A stretch of 5,975 nucleotides of DNA, from contig JAKEIF010000041.1 in assembly GCA_022545875.1 (NCBI GenBank), positions 1 through 5,975 on the forward strand, read 5' to 3'. This document shows positions 1 through 5,306 of this stretch, one piece after another. The position numbers and the translations under genes are program-made. The first letter of the stretch is position 1, and the number at the start of each line of letters is the position of its first letter. The DNA is from Nitrososphaera sp. (lineage in GTDB: Archaea > Thermoproteota > Nitrososphaeria > Nitrososphaerales > Nitrososphaeraceae). A model generated the notes under the pieces. It was not told where the DNA came from and did no database searches. It saw only the letters and a program-made list of their open reading frames with translations.

Positions 1-50
1 CTGACGAGATAAACTCTATCCTCTCTGAAGGAAAAGAGGCAAAGAAGTAA
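1..50 (+). CDS. 3' end of upstream gene, possibly ribosomal protein L30e (partial)
   Basis: Only the last 15 codons and the TAA stop (48-50) are present, in the frame starting at position 3; they encode DEINSILSEGKEAKK. In many archaea the gene just before nusA in the rpoH-rpoB-rpoA1-rpoA2-rpl30e-nusA-rps12-rps7 order is rpl30e. The residues D-E-x-x-S-x-x-L vaguely recall the acidic DEGDS/IL end of L30e proteins, here followed by a lysine-rich tail. The identification rests mainly on gene order. It could equally be the C-terminus of another operon member, because a fragment this short cannot be assigned by itself. Confidence 0.4.
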   Translation, partial: DEINSILSEGKEAKK

Positions 51-130
51 AGCGCCAAGACTTAAATTGACCTTGACTGAGCAAAATGATATTGTCACCG
101 TTGCGTAATGCCAAAGGGTCGCTGTAAGAA
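51..130 (+). other. 80-nt intergenic leader before nusA with a weak box A-like element
   Basis: This gap is large compared with the 2-nt spacers between the following genes. It holds CTTAAATT (60-67), which loosely resembles an archaeal box A and would predict a transcript start around position 90. No purine-rich ribosome binding site with good spacing is clear before the ATG at 131. An internal promoter for nusA-rpsL-rpsG is possible but weakly supported. Confidence 0.25.
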
Positions 131-607
131 ATGACAGAGATCAAGCTGACCTCTGACGAACTCCGGTTGATGTCTCTGTTTCAGAGCATCACAAGTGCAA
201 CGGCGAGGGACTGCATTGTAGACGAAAAAATGGACAGGGTTATTTTTGTAGTCAATAAGGGCCAGATGGGGCTGGCAATTGGCAAGGGCGGCTCCACAAT
301 CAAGCAGCTACAGAACGTGGTTGCAAAGAAAGTAGAGCTGGTAGAATTCTCAGATGACGCAGTAGAATTTATTCGCAACATGCTTAATGCCGATATGGTT
401 GGCGAGGTCAAGATTTCCGACAGAAACGACGGGACGAAACAAGCCGTTGTAGTTGTAGATGCCAAAAAGAAAGGCGCAGTGGTTGGCAGAGAGGGGAGAA
501 ACGCAGAGAAGGCAAGGCTCCTCGCAAAGCGATACTTCCAAATAACCAATGTATTGATAGTTAGCCCTGAACAACAGGGAACAGGTTACAATAGGGTGAG
601 TATGTAA
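131..607 (+). CDS. nusA: Archaeal NusA-like transcription factor, two KH domains
   Basis: This 158-aa protein is the short archaeal form of NusA, which lacks the N-terminal polymerase-binding domain and S1 domain of bacterial NusA and consists of two KH RNA-binding domains. KH1 carries its GxxG loop as GKGG at residues 51-54, followed by the typical helix (STIKQLQNV). KH2 carries GREG at residues 119-122, followed by [14 protein letters not shown]. The size matches the family (about 140-160 aa). The start is fixed by an in-frame TAA at 125-127, just before the ATG. The gene is 2 nt upstream of rpsL, an archaeal arrangement that joins RNA-binding elongation/termination functions to ribosomal protein genes. 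From the family, it is expected to bind nascent RNA in the cytoplasm; the exact role in archaea is less well established than in bacteria. Confidence 0.95.
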   Translation: MTEIKLTSDELRLMSLFQSITSATARDCIVDEKMDRVIFVVNKGQMGLAIGKGGSTIKQLQNVVAKKVELVEFSDDAVEFIRNMLNADMVGEVKISDRNDGTKQAVVVVDAKKKGAVVGREGRNAEKARLLAKRYFQITNVLIVSPEQQGTGYNRVSM

Positions 608-609
608 AA

Positions 610-1047
610 ATGGGTAAATCTCCGTTAGGACTGTTTGCTGGTCGTGTGCTGCGAGCCAAAAAGAACCGCGGCCGCTGGGCAGACAAGTATTATAAAAGAA
701 GAATGCTCATGCTTGACAAAAAGGCGAACCCGCTTGAGGGCGCGCCACAGGCAAGAGGCATAGTGCTGGAAAAGGTAGGTATCGAATCAAAACAGCCAAA
801 CTCTGCCGTGCGCAAGTGCGTCAGGGTGCAGCTGATAAAGAACGGCAAGTCCGTCACTGCATTCCTTCCAAGGGACGGCGCGCTCAATTTCGTTGACGAG
901 CACGACGAGGTAATCATTGGCGGGATCGGAGGCGCAATGGGTGGAGCAATGGGCGACATCCCCGGAGTCAGGTGTCAGGTTTTCAAGGTAAACGGCGTGT
1001 CGCTTAATGAACTCGTGCATGGAAGGAAGGAGAAACCGAGGCGATAG
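610..1047 (+). CDS. rpsL: Small ribosomal subunit protein S12 (uS12, S23e type)
   Basis: This 145-aa protein of the 30S decoding centre helps monitor codon-anticodon pairing. The diagnostic loop [14 protein letters not shown] lies at residues 62-75, and the second conserved segment, GDIPGVR, is at 115-121 after the [11 protein letters not shown] stretch. The N-terminus ([20 protein letters not shown]) is the long basic extension of the archaeal/eukaryotic S12/S23e form and replaces the bacterial N-terminus. P63 corresponds to the proline of the PNS loop that is hydroxylated in eukaryotic S23; whether that happens here is unknown. The segment at 104-114 is richer in Gly/Ala than in many archaeal homologues, where Arg or Lys occurs. 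The start follows the nusA stop after 2 nt and the stop precedes rpsG by 2 nt, so co-transcription and translational coupling are likely. Confidence 0.97.
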   Translation: MGKSPLGLFAGRVLRAKKNRGRWADKYYKRRMLMLDKKANPLEGAPQARGIVLEKVGIESKQPNSAVRKCVRVQLIKNGKSVTAFLPRDGALNFVDEHDEVIIGGIGGAMGGAMGDIPGVRCQVFKVNGVSLNELVHGRKEKPRR

Positions 1048-1049
1048 AG

Positions 1050-1655
1050 ATGAGTGGAAGAGAACAAGTAAATATTTTGCTCTTTAACAAGTGGGACACG
1101 ACCCAGATAGCAATCACTGATCCGGGGCTAAAGACTGCGATTTCGCTCAAGCCAGCCGTAATTCCAATAACATTTGGCCGACACGAGCACCAGAGGTTGA
1201 AAAAGGCCGATGTCAACATCGTCGAAAGGCTCGCAAACAAGATGATGCATTTTGGCAAGAAATATGCCAAGAACACCGGAAGGATGGGTGGCAAAAAGGC
1301 GCGCATGCTGAATATTGTAAAGACGGCTTTTGACATCATTCACGTTGAGACAGGCAAGAACCCCGTGGAATTGCTGGTCAAGGCGATTGAGAACGCTTCA
1401 CCAAACGAAGACACGACAAGGATTGTCTATGGTGGTGTCGTCTACCACGTTTCAGTCGATGTCGCACCTCTGCGCAGGATAGACCTTGCGCTTAGGTTCA
1501 TCGCAGAGGGAGTTAGGGAGTCGACCTATTCGCACCCACAGACGATTGAAGAGGCGCTTGCTAAAGAGATCCTGCTTGCTTCAAACAACGACATGGGAAG
1601 CCACGCCGTCAAGAAAAAGAACGAGCAAGAAAGAATCGCAATGGCTTCTAGGTAA
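1050..1655 (+). CDS. rpsG: Small ribosomal subunit protein S7 (uS7, S5e type)
   Basis: This 201-aa protein binds the 3' major domain of 16S rRNA, nucleates head assembly and contacts E-site tRNA. The family core is clear. The helical segment with GGKKARMLNIVKTAFDIIH (residues 80-98) leads into TGKNPVELLVKAIENASP (101-118). The beta-hairpin follows (TTRIVYGGVVYHVSVDVAPLRRID), then the C-terminal helices. The length and N-terminal extension (FNKWD, ITDPGL) fit the archaeal S7 form. The purine-rich AGGCGATAGAG before the ATG overlaps the end of rpsL, which fits translational coupling. It appears to be the last gene of this unit: no EF-1alpha or S10 gene follows, and the next gene is convergent 11 nt away. 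Confidence 0.97.
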   Translation: MSGREQVNILLFNKWDTTQIAITDPGLKTAISLKPAVIPITFGRHEHQRLKKADVNIVERLANKMMHFGKKYAKNTGRMGGKKARMLNIVKTAFDIIHVETGKNPVELLVKAIENASPNEDTTRIVYGGVVYHVSVDVAPLRRIDLALRFIAEGVRESTYSHPQTIEEALAKEILLASNNDMGSHAVKKKNEQERIAMASR

Positions 1656-1662
1656 GCCTGCG

Positions 1663-1680
1663 CTTTTTAATTTTCTTCGA
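1663..1680 (+). terminator. T-rich tract, likely terminator of the nusA-rpsL-rpsG unit
   Basis: CTTTTTAATTTTCTTC begins 8 nt after the rpsG stop and has no strong hairpin before it. That is the usual form of an archaeal intrinsic terminator, where an oligo-T run in the non-template strand is enough. It overlaps the 3' end of the convergent gene, so the two transcripts probably overlap briefly. It is called from base composition and position only. Confidence 0.5.
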
Positions 1681-2101
1681 CCGTTATTTGCTTTGTAGTA
1701 ACTTCTGAGAGAACCTGCGGCTCTTGTAGCCCGGACAGCAGATATGTTCTCAGCTCGTAGGTTCCTGCCTCCTCGGGAGTCCAGGAGATGCCAAATTCGA
1801 TGCTATTATTCTCGCTTGCCTGCGCTATTTGAAATTCCAGCAGTTCAGTGATTCCAATGGAGCTTCTGGCCTCGACCATTGCAACAAAGTTTTCATCCTG
1901 TGTGGAGTTGTTGTTGACTGTCGCAGAAATAACAGAGAGCTCTCCGGCAACGGCATTTGTTAGCACCGTTCCACTTCTGTCCTTGAGCTCCGGGGTTTCC
2001 GGCTGCAGAACCGCCTCCTGAGCCACTGCTTGGCTGAAAATAGGCGCCATCAATAGTGTTGCAATTACAGTGAAGCTTGCGCATGCTAGAATTCGAATCA
2101 T
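1667..2101 (-). CDS. Small secreted protein with predicted Ig-like/beta-sandwich domain, unknown function
   Basis: This 144-aa protein has an N-terminal export signal: R3, a hydrophobic stretch from about residue 4 to 22, and an AVA cleavage motif at 25-27, giving a mature protein starting near Q28. The rest (about 115 aa) alternates hydrophobic and polar residues in strand-like fashion. It ends with WTPEEAGTYELRTYLLSG and a final ITVEEN strand, a pattern usual in CARDB/Ig-like extracellular domains. There is no second membrane segment and no sorting motif, and mature cysteines are absent, so disulfides are not expected. The ATG at 2099-2101 is preceded by a box A-like tract on the same strand. 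Secretion to the cell surface or pseudoperiplasm is inferred. The ligand or partner is unknown, and the neighbours suggest no link to translation. Confidence 0.75.
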   Translation of the reverse strand: MIRILACASFTVIATLLMAPIFSQAVAQEAVLQPETPELKDRSGTVLTNAVAGELSVISATVNNNSTQDENFVAMVEARSSIGITELLEFQIAQASENNSIEFGISWTPEEAGTYELRTYLLSGLQEPQVLSEVTTKQITVEEN

Positions 2102-2130
2102 TTCTCGTACCTAACCGAACTGTAGGCCAA

Positions 2131-2145
2131 CAAAAAATAAAAATG
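2131..2145 (-). promoter_or_regulatory. Box A (TATA-like) promoter for the secreted-protein gene
   Basis: Read on the minus strand, this stretch is CATTTTTATTTTTTG, an AT-rich tract centred about 38 nt upstream of the start codon at 2101. A start of transcription about 25 nt downstream would leave a leader of roughly 10-12 nt. It is the only obvious AT-rich block between the two divergent genes on this strand. The fit to the TTTATATA consensus is partial. Confidence 0.5.
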
Positions 2146-2192
2146 ATTTCAGTAAGCGTAGGCAGCAGAACGGCTTGCAATTGCCTCTATGG

Positions 2193-2200
2193 TTAAATAG
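2193..2200 (+). promoter_or_regulatory. Box A promoter for the unknown-rfcL-zinc protein cassette
   Basis: TTAAATAG lies 28-35 nt upstream of the ATG at 2228. Archaeal box A elements sit about 25 nt before the transcript start, so transcription would begin around 2220-2223 and give a nearly leaderless mRNA for the ATG at 2228. The alternative TTG start at 2204 would lie upstream of the predicted transcript start, which argues against it. Confidence 0.5.
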
Positions 2201-2227
2201 CCATTGGGCGGAGAACCCAAGGGAAGA

Positions 2228-3346
2228 ATGAGCGGCAAGGACGAATCTGTCTTTTCAAAGGAAGCCCTAATGGGGACGCAGGCGGGCAAGGACATCCTCA
2301 AGCAGGGCCTGCTTCGCAGCAAAGGCTACAAGCAGTTTAACCAGTACAAGGAAAAGACAGAGAATGAATTTCAGGGCTTTGCGCAGAGGTTCATAATGTC
2401 GCTACACAAAGCGATCTCAGCCGATCCCAGCCCTAACTTGACAATGAAAGCATTTGCAGAAGAAGTGGGGTCAGCCGAGCTTGTTCCTGAGGAAGGCCAG
2501 CTCGACAGCATCAGGTCCCGGCTTTCAAGCCCTGAAGTTCTGGGCGACAGGGTAAAGCGCATCCTCAATTCAAACTTTGTAAAAATGACGTTTCCGGTTT
2601 TCAACGCGCTTTTTGATGGTTCTAGCCAATACTTTAACGACAATATCTCTGAAGAAAAAAGAAACGCAGTCATTGACGGGCACATTATCGCAATCGACTT
2701 GAGCGAGCCTATGGACAGGATCGTAGACAGGGACGAGGATCTGGAATACCTTGAGGACTACAAATTCATGAGCCCTTACATTCTGGCAATAGCAAGGGAC
2801 AAAATATCGCAGGGTGGCGAAAGCGTTCTCAAAGCATTTGAAGAGGGTTTCAAGGACGCAAGGATTGGCCAGTACATCGACGTCAAACTAAAGTCCAGAC
2901 CCTTGTCAATCAGCGACGAAAACATGACCGACTGCTACAAAAAGTACAGGGCGGTCATGGGGACTGCAGGCAGGAATATGGCACTCAACCGCCGGCCTCT
3001 AGGCGACGTATTTCATCTTGGAATGGCCAAAGCCGGAGAATGCGTCGGATGCGGCAACGAAATCGAAGACGCTATCAAAAATGGCTCCATCAAGATCCCA
3101 TCCTGGCCTCTTTATTTTGCGTTGAATACCGGCGATGTCCGCCGCGGCTTTGAACTGACCATGGCAAAGAGCGAGCTCTATCTTGACGAAGCCAAAATTG
3201 CGCTTGACATGCTGCCCGAGCGCTTCCAACTAAAGCCATTCCTTGAATTCCTCTTCCTTACGGTAAGGCATTACAACCAGTACTGGTACAATGAACTTGT
3301 CCGCCGCGCCCCATTTGCAGAGTTTGAGAAGCGACTGCCGAAATGA
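2228..3346 (+). CDS. Unrecognised 372-aa protein, first gene of the RfcL cassette
   Basis: I do not recognise a family for this protein. It is soluble in appearance, rich in charged residues, and has no signal peptide or membrane segment. The N-terminal third is helical and basic/acidic mixed (QGLLRSKGYKQFNQYKEKTENEF). An acidic cluster (DRDEDLEYLEDYKF) lies in the middle. The C-terminal part holds a single CxxC pair (C272, C275), one further cysteine (C236), and an aromatic-rich helix (residues near FLFLTVRHYNQYWYNEL). Three cysteines fall short of the four-cysteine iron-sulfur site of primase large subunits, so I do not call it PriL. The frame stays open back to a TTG at 2204, giving 380 aa, but ATG 2228 fits the promoter better and follows AAGGGAAG. 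Its TGA overlaps the rfcL ATG, so translation is probably coupled and a DNA replication or repair link is plausible by context only. Confidence 0.85.
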   Translation: MSGKDESVFSKEALMGTQAGKDILKQGLLRSKGYKQFNQYKEKTENEFQGFAQRFIMSLHKAISADPSPNLTMKAFAEEVGSAELVPEEGQLDSIRSRLSSPEVLGDRVKRILNSNFVKMTFPVFNALFDGSSQYFNDNISEEKRNAVIDGHIIAIDLSEPMDRIVDRDEDLEYLEDYKFMSPYILAIARDKISQGGESVLKAFEEGFKDARIGQYIDVKLKSRPLSISDENMTDCYKKYRAVMGTAGRNMALNRRPLGDVFHLGMAKAGECVGCGNEIEDAIKNGSIKIPSWPLYFALNTGDVRRGFELTMAKSELYLDEAKIALDMLPERFQLKPFLEFLFLTVRHYNQYWYNELVRRAPFAEFEKRLPK

Positions 3347-4581
3347 TGTGGTCCGAAAAGTACAGGCCTGAAGGGATTGAACAGATGGTCGGCAACGAAG
3401 ATGCCCGGCTCGCAGCAGCAAAATGGCTGGCAACGTGGGTCAACGGAGCAAAACCGCTCCTCCTTATCGGCCCGCCCGGAACCGGCAAGACGACCCTCGT
3501 CCGGGTCCTTGTCAGGCAATTCAGCTACGACATGATTGAAATGAACGCAAGCGATACGAGAAACAAAGAGTCCCTGAAGACAAGGATCGTGCCTGTATTT
3601 CAAAATGCCAGCCTCTTTGCAAAGAACATGCTCCTTTTTCTTGACGAAGTTGACGGGATATCTGGCAGGGAAGATTCTGGCGGCCTTGACATGCTAGTGG
3701 ATTTTATGAAAGAGCCGACCGTTCCCGTGATAATGGCGGCAAACGAAAAGTCCGCAAAAATAAAGGACCTGGCCAAGGTTTGCAAGAGAGTCGAGTTCAG
3801 CCCAGTTCCGCCGCGGCTGCTCATGCTATTCCTTGAACATGTCCTTCAGGAAGAAGGAACAAAGCTCGGCCCCGGCGACAAGATTTCGCTGGTGAATAAC
3901 AGTGGTGGCGACATACGATCTCTCCTGAACGGCGCGCAATCAAGGGCGGCAGGGTACGCGACTGGTTCAAACAAGGACGTGACCGAAATTGACATCGGCG
4001 ATGCGATAAATGGCTTCTTTACCACTAATAATCCTGAGCAAGCAAGGATGTTGATCTCAAAGGCTGATGCTTCGTATCCCGACCCGCGCTATTCTGTCAT
4101 GAATCCTGAGAACCGGAGAAAGGACATGATGGCCGCTCTATTTTCAAGCATCGTCGCTTCCCACGCGGATCAAGCGAGCATCGCTGCAATGCTGGGCGTC
4201 CTATCAAAAGTGGACGTTCACATAGGAAGAGCCAACTCTGGGAGGCAATGGAGCATTCTGAGGTATATCGACAAAATGCTTGCCGGAGGATTGTACGCAC
4301 CGTCACGCGAAAAGGGAATCAGATACACGCAGTACTCATTGCCTTGGCCGCTGATGGGTCCGATTTTTGCGCGTTCGCAGTCGACAAGAAAAATCCTCTC
4401 AGAGCTGGCGCCGGCAGTATATACCTCTAAAAGCACGGCCGGCTCTACTGTCCTTCCCTACTTTATCAGGTTCTTGATCGACAAAAAAATAGACCCTATC
4501 GAGTTTGCGATTGACAATTTTGGAGACGAATCAGTAGGTGAATCTATCTCGAAGGAAATGCAAAAGGTGGGCAAAAAATGA
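3343..4581 (+). CDS. rfcL: Replication factor C large subunit (clamp loader ATPase)
   Basis: RfcL works with RfcS to load the PCNA sliding clamp onto primer-template DNA, using ATP. This 412-aa protein has the N-terminal RFC box EKYRP (residues 5-9), Walker A GPPGTGKT (43-50), the NASD segment (68-71), Walker B LLFLDEVD (97-104), sensor 1 N134 in MAANE, and sensor 2 GGDIRSLLN (188-196, R192). The C-terminal half is the RFC collar domain. The SRC arginine-finger motif of small subunits is absent, which supports the large-subunit call. The end (ISKEMQKVGKK) lacks the QxxLxxFF-like PCNA-binding motif found at the tail of many archaeal RfcL proteins. Two adjacent ATGs are possible; the second (3346) gives MWSEKYRP, the usual family start. 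The 5' end overlaps the preceding gene by 4 nt and the 3' end overlaps the zinc protein by 4 nt. Confidence 0.95.
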   Translation: MMWSEKYRPEGIEQMVGNEDARLAAAKWLATWVNGAKPLLLIGPPGTGKTTLVRVLVRQFSYDMIEMNASDTRNKESLKTRIVPVFQNASLFAKNMLLFLDEVDGISGREDSGGLDMLVDFMKEPTVPVIMAANEKSAKIKDLAKVCKRVEFSPVPPRLLMLFLEHVLQEEGTKLGPGDKISLVNNSGGDIRSLLNGAQSRAAGYATGSNKDVTEIDIGDAINGFFTTNNPEQARMLISKADASYPDPRYSVMNPENRRKDMMAALFSSIVASHADQASIAAMLGVLSKVDVHIGRANSGRQWSILRYIDKMLAGGLYAPSREKGIRYTQYSLPWPLMGPIFARSQSTRKILSELAPAVYTSKSTAGSTVLPYFIRFLIDKKIDPIEFAIDNFGDESVGESISKEMQKVGKK

Positions 4582-4946
4582 GCGAAAAGGCAGACTGGAT
4601 TCGGCTCTTGGTAAAGTACAAGGGCAAGTGCTCGCAATGCGGCAAGGAAATTCCGCAAGGAGAGTATGCCCTGTGGTCCAGGACATCCAAAGCTATCAAG
4701 CATGTAAAATGCGGAGCAGGCACGGTTTCGGAGGAAAAAAAAGAGGCCCCGGTGCTTGAACTTGAATGCTTTATTTGTGGAAAATCGGCTGGCTGCGCGG
4801 AATGCGGCTTTGATGCAGAGTGCAACAGAGCGGCTGTCTCGCAGGCGTGCATCTGCAGCCAGTGCCTTTCCGACAAGGAAGCATACAAAAACTACCAGGA
4901 GGCGTTCCTTGCCAAGGTGCGCAAGGCGACAAAGGTTAAAATTTGA
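4578..4946 (+). CDS. Cysteine-rich protein with about three predicted zinc sites, unknown function
   Basis: This 122-aa protein contains 11 cysteines and one well-placed histidine, enough for three four-ligand zinc sites. Module 1 (about residues 12-46) has C18-x2-C21, then GKEIPQGEYALWSR, then H42-x2-C45. This CxxC...HxxC ribbon after a KYxGKC lead recalls the small zinc ribbons seen in PARP-like and RecA/topoisomerase-tail contexts. Module 2 (64-96) has C64, C67, C73, C76, C82, C91, C93 and C96, a dense eight-cysteine cluster that could hold two zinc ions. A basic helix closes the protein (AYKNYQEAFLAKVRKATKVKI). The ATG overlaps the rfcL TGA as ATGA. Nucleic-acid or protein binding near the clamp loader is inferred from the fold type and coupling; I cannot name the family. 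Confidence 0.85.
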   Translation: MSEKADWIRLLVKYKGKCSQCGKEIPQGEYALWSRTSKAIKHVKCGAGTVSEEKKEAPVLELECFICGKSAGCAECGFDAECNRAAVSQACICSQCLSDKEAYKNYQEAFLAKVRKATKVKI

Positions 4947-4962
4947 ATGGTTGGCAGGCTAT

Positions 4963-4966
4963 GGTG
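4963..4966 (+). promoter_or_regulatory. Ribosome binding site (GGTG) for the 70-aa protein
   Basis: GGTG matches the archaeal anti-Shine-Dalgarno core and sits 6 nt before the ATG at 4973. An in-frame TGA at 4970-4972 directly precedes that ATG, so the start cannot lie further upstream. This supports the 4973 frame over the overlapping ATG at 4947, which has no such site. Confidence 0.5.
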
Positions 4967-4972
4967 TCCTGA

Positions 4973-5185
4973 ATGTCTAGCGAATATGAGCATAACGTGG
5001 GCAAGCTTTTGGCAGAAAAGCAAGCAAGGCTGGATGAGCTGGCCAAGGATCCGAATGCTAGCCCAAGTGAAGTCAATTCAATATCGCTCGAAATCGAATC
5101 GCTCCAGTCGCTTTTCGAGAATTATAACCTTGGAATGAATGTCTTCCGCAGGGCCCAAGGCGGAAGAACAGGCCTCAGAGAATAA
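4973..5185 (+). CDS. Small 70-aa helical-hairpin protein, unknown function
   Basis: This short protein has two predicted amphipathic helices, about residues 4-25 (YEHNVGKLLAEKQARLDELA) and 32-52 (SEVNSISLEIESLQSLFENY), joined by a DPNASPS turn. A glycine- and arginine-rich tail follows (RRAQGGRTGLRE). Leu/Ile/Val spacing in both helices suits a two-helix coiled coil or an oligomerisation hairpin. It has no cysteine, membrane segment or signal. It begins 26 nt after the zinc protein stop, on the same strand, so it is likely the last gene of the cassette. Codon use and composition look protein-like, whereas the overlapping frame from 4947 is Trp/Ser/Arg rich and looks like a shadow. No family is recognised; a small adaptor or nucleoid-type role is possible but unsupported. 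Confidence 0.7.
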   Translation: MSSEYEHNVGKLLAEKQARLDELAKDPNASPSEVNSISLEIESLQSLFENYNLGMNVFRRAQGGRTGLRE

Positions 5186-5204
5186 GCCGTCGGTTCAAGC
5201 CGTC
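5184..5204 (+). repeat. Short direct repeat AAGCCGTC (two copies, 13-nt period)
   Basis: AAGCCGTC occurs at 5184-5191 and 5197-5204, just at and after the stop of the 70-aa gene. The stretch 5193-5209 also contains GTTC and GAAC as 4-bp inverted arms around the second copy. It could be a weak 3'-end hairpin; it is short enough to arise by chance. Confidence 0.3.
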
Positions 5205-5246
5205 AGAACAGATTTGAGATGCAGTTTGGAATACCTGTTGTTTTCA

Positions 5247-5262
5247 TAGCGTTCCAACGCTA
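5247..5262. promoter_or_regulatory. Perfect inverted repeat, candidate operator upstream of the carboxylase gene
   Basis: TAGCGTTCCAACGCTA has perfect 7-bp arms around a 2-nt centre. It ends 8 nt before the box A at 5271, where a DNA-bound dimeric regulator could help or block TBP/TFB binding. A hairpin with a 2-nt loop is sterically poor and no T-run follows directly, so a protein-binding site is more likely than a terminator. The regulator is unknown and no regulator gene is present in the window. Confidence 0.55.
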
Positions 5263-5270
5263 ATAATGAA

Positions 5271-5278
5271 TTTATATT
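5271..5278 (+). promoter_or_regulatory. Box A promoter of the acyl-CoA carboxylase gene
   Basis: TTTATATT differs from the archaeal box A consensus TTTATATA only in its last base, and it is preceded by purine-rich AATGAA in the BRE position. The predicted transcript start is near 5300, giving a leader of about 5-9 nt before the ATG at 5307. This is the strongest promoter seen in the window and separates the carboxylase gene from the upstream cassette. Confidence 0.7.
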
Positions 5279-5306
5279 ACTATCAACTCGCTTAACCTAC
5301 AGCGCC

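Noticed and set aside
70..100. CTGA followed by an ATGATA-like element, recalling D' and C' boxes of a C/D guide RNA
   Set aside because: No proper upstream C box or downstream D box with terminal stem is visible; chance occurrence is likely.
2204..2227. TTG start that would lengthen the unknown protein by 8 residues
   Set aside because: The box A at 2193-2200 predicts transcription starting near 2220-2223, downstream of this TTG; ATG 2228 is a standard start preceded by AAGGGAAG.
2228..3346. Identification of the unknown protein as DNA primase large subunit from its size and link to RfcL
   Set aside because: Only three cysteines are present, and the conserved motifs of the PriL iron-sulfur domain are not seen.
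4947..5138. 63-codon frame starting one base after the zinc protein stop, with a CPEC motif
   Set aside because: The translation is rich in Trp, Ser and Arg and looks like a shadow. The overlapping frame from 4973 has protein-like amphipathic helices and a GGTG site 6 nt before its ATG.
5186..5215. GGTTCAAGCC, resembling a tRNA T-loop/B-box
   Set aside because: No matching acceptor, D or anticodon stems could be found, and a tRNA body would have to lie within the coding part of the 70-aa gene.
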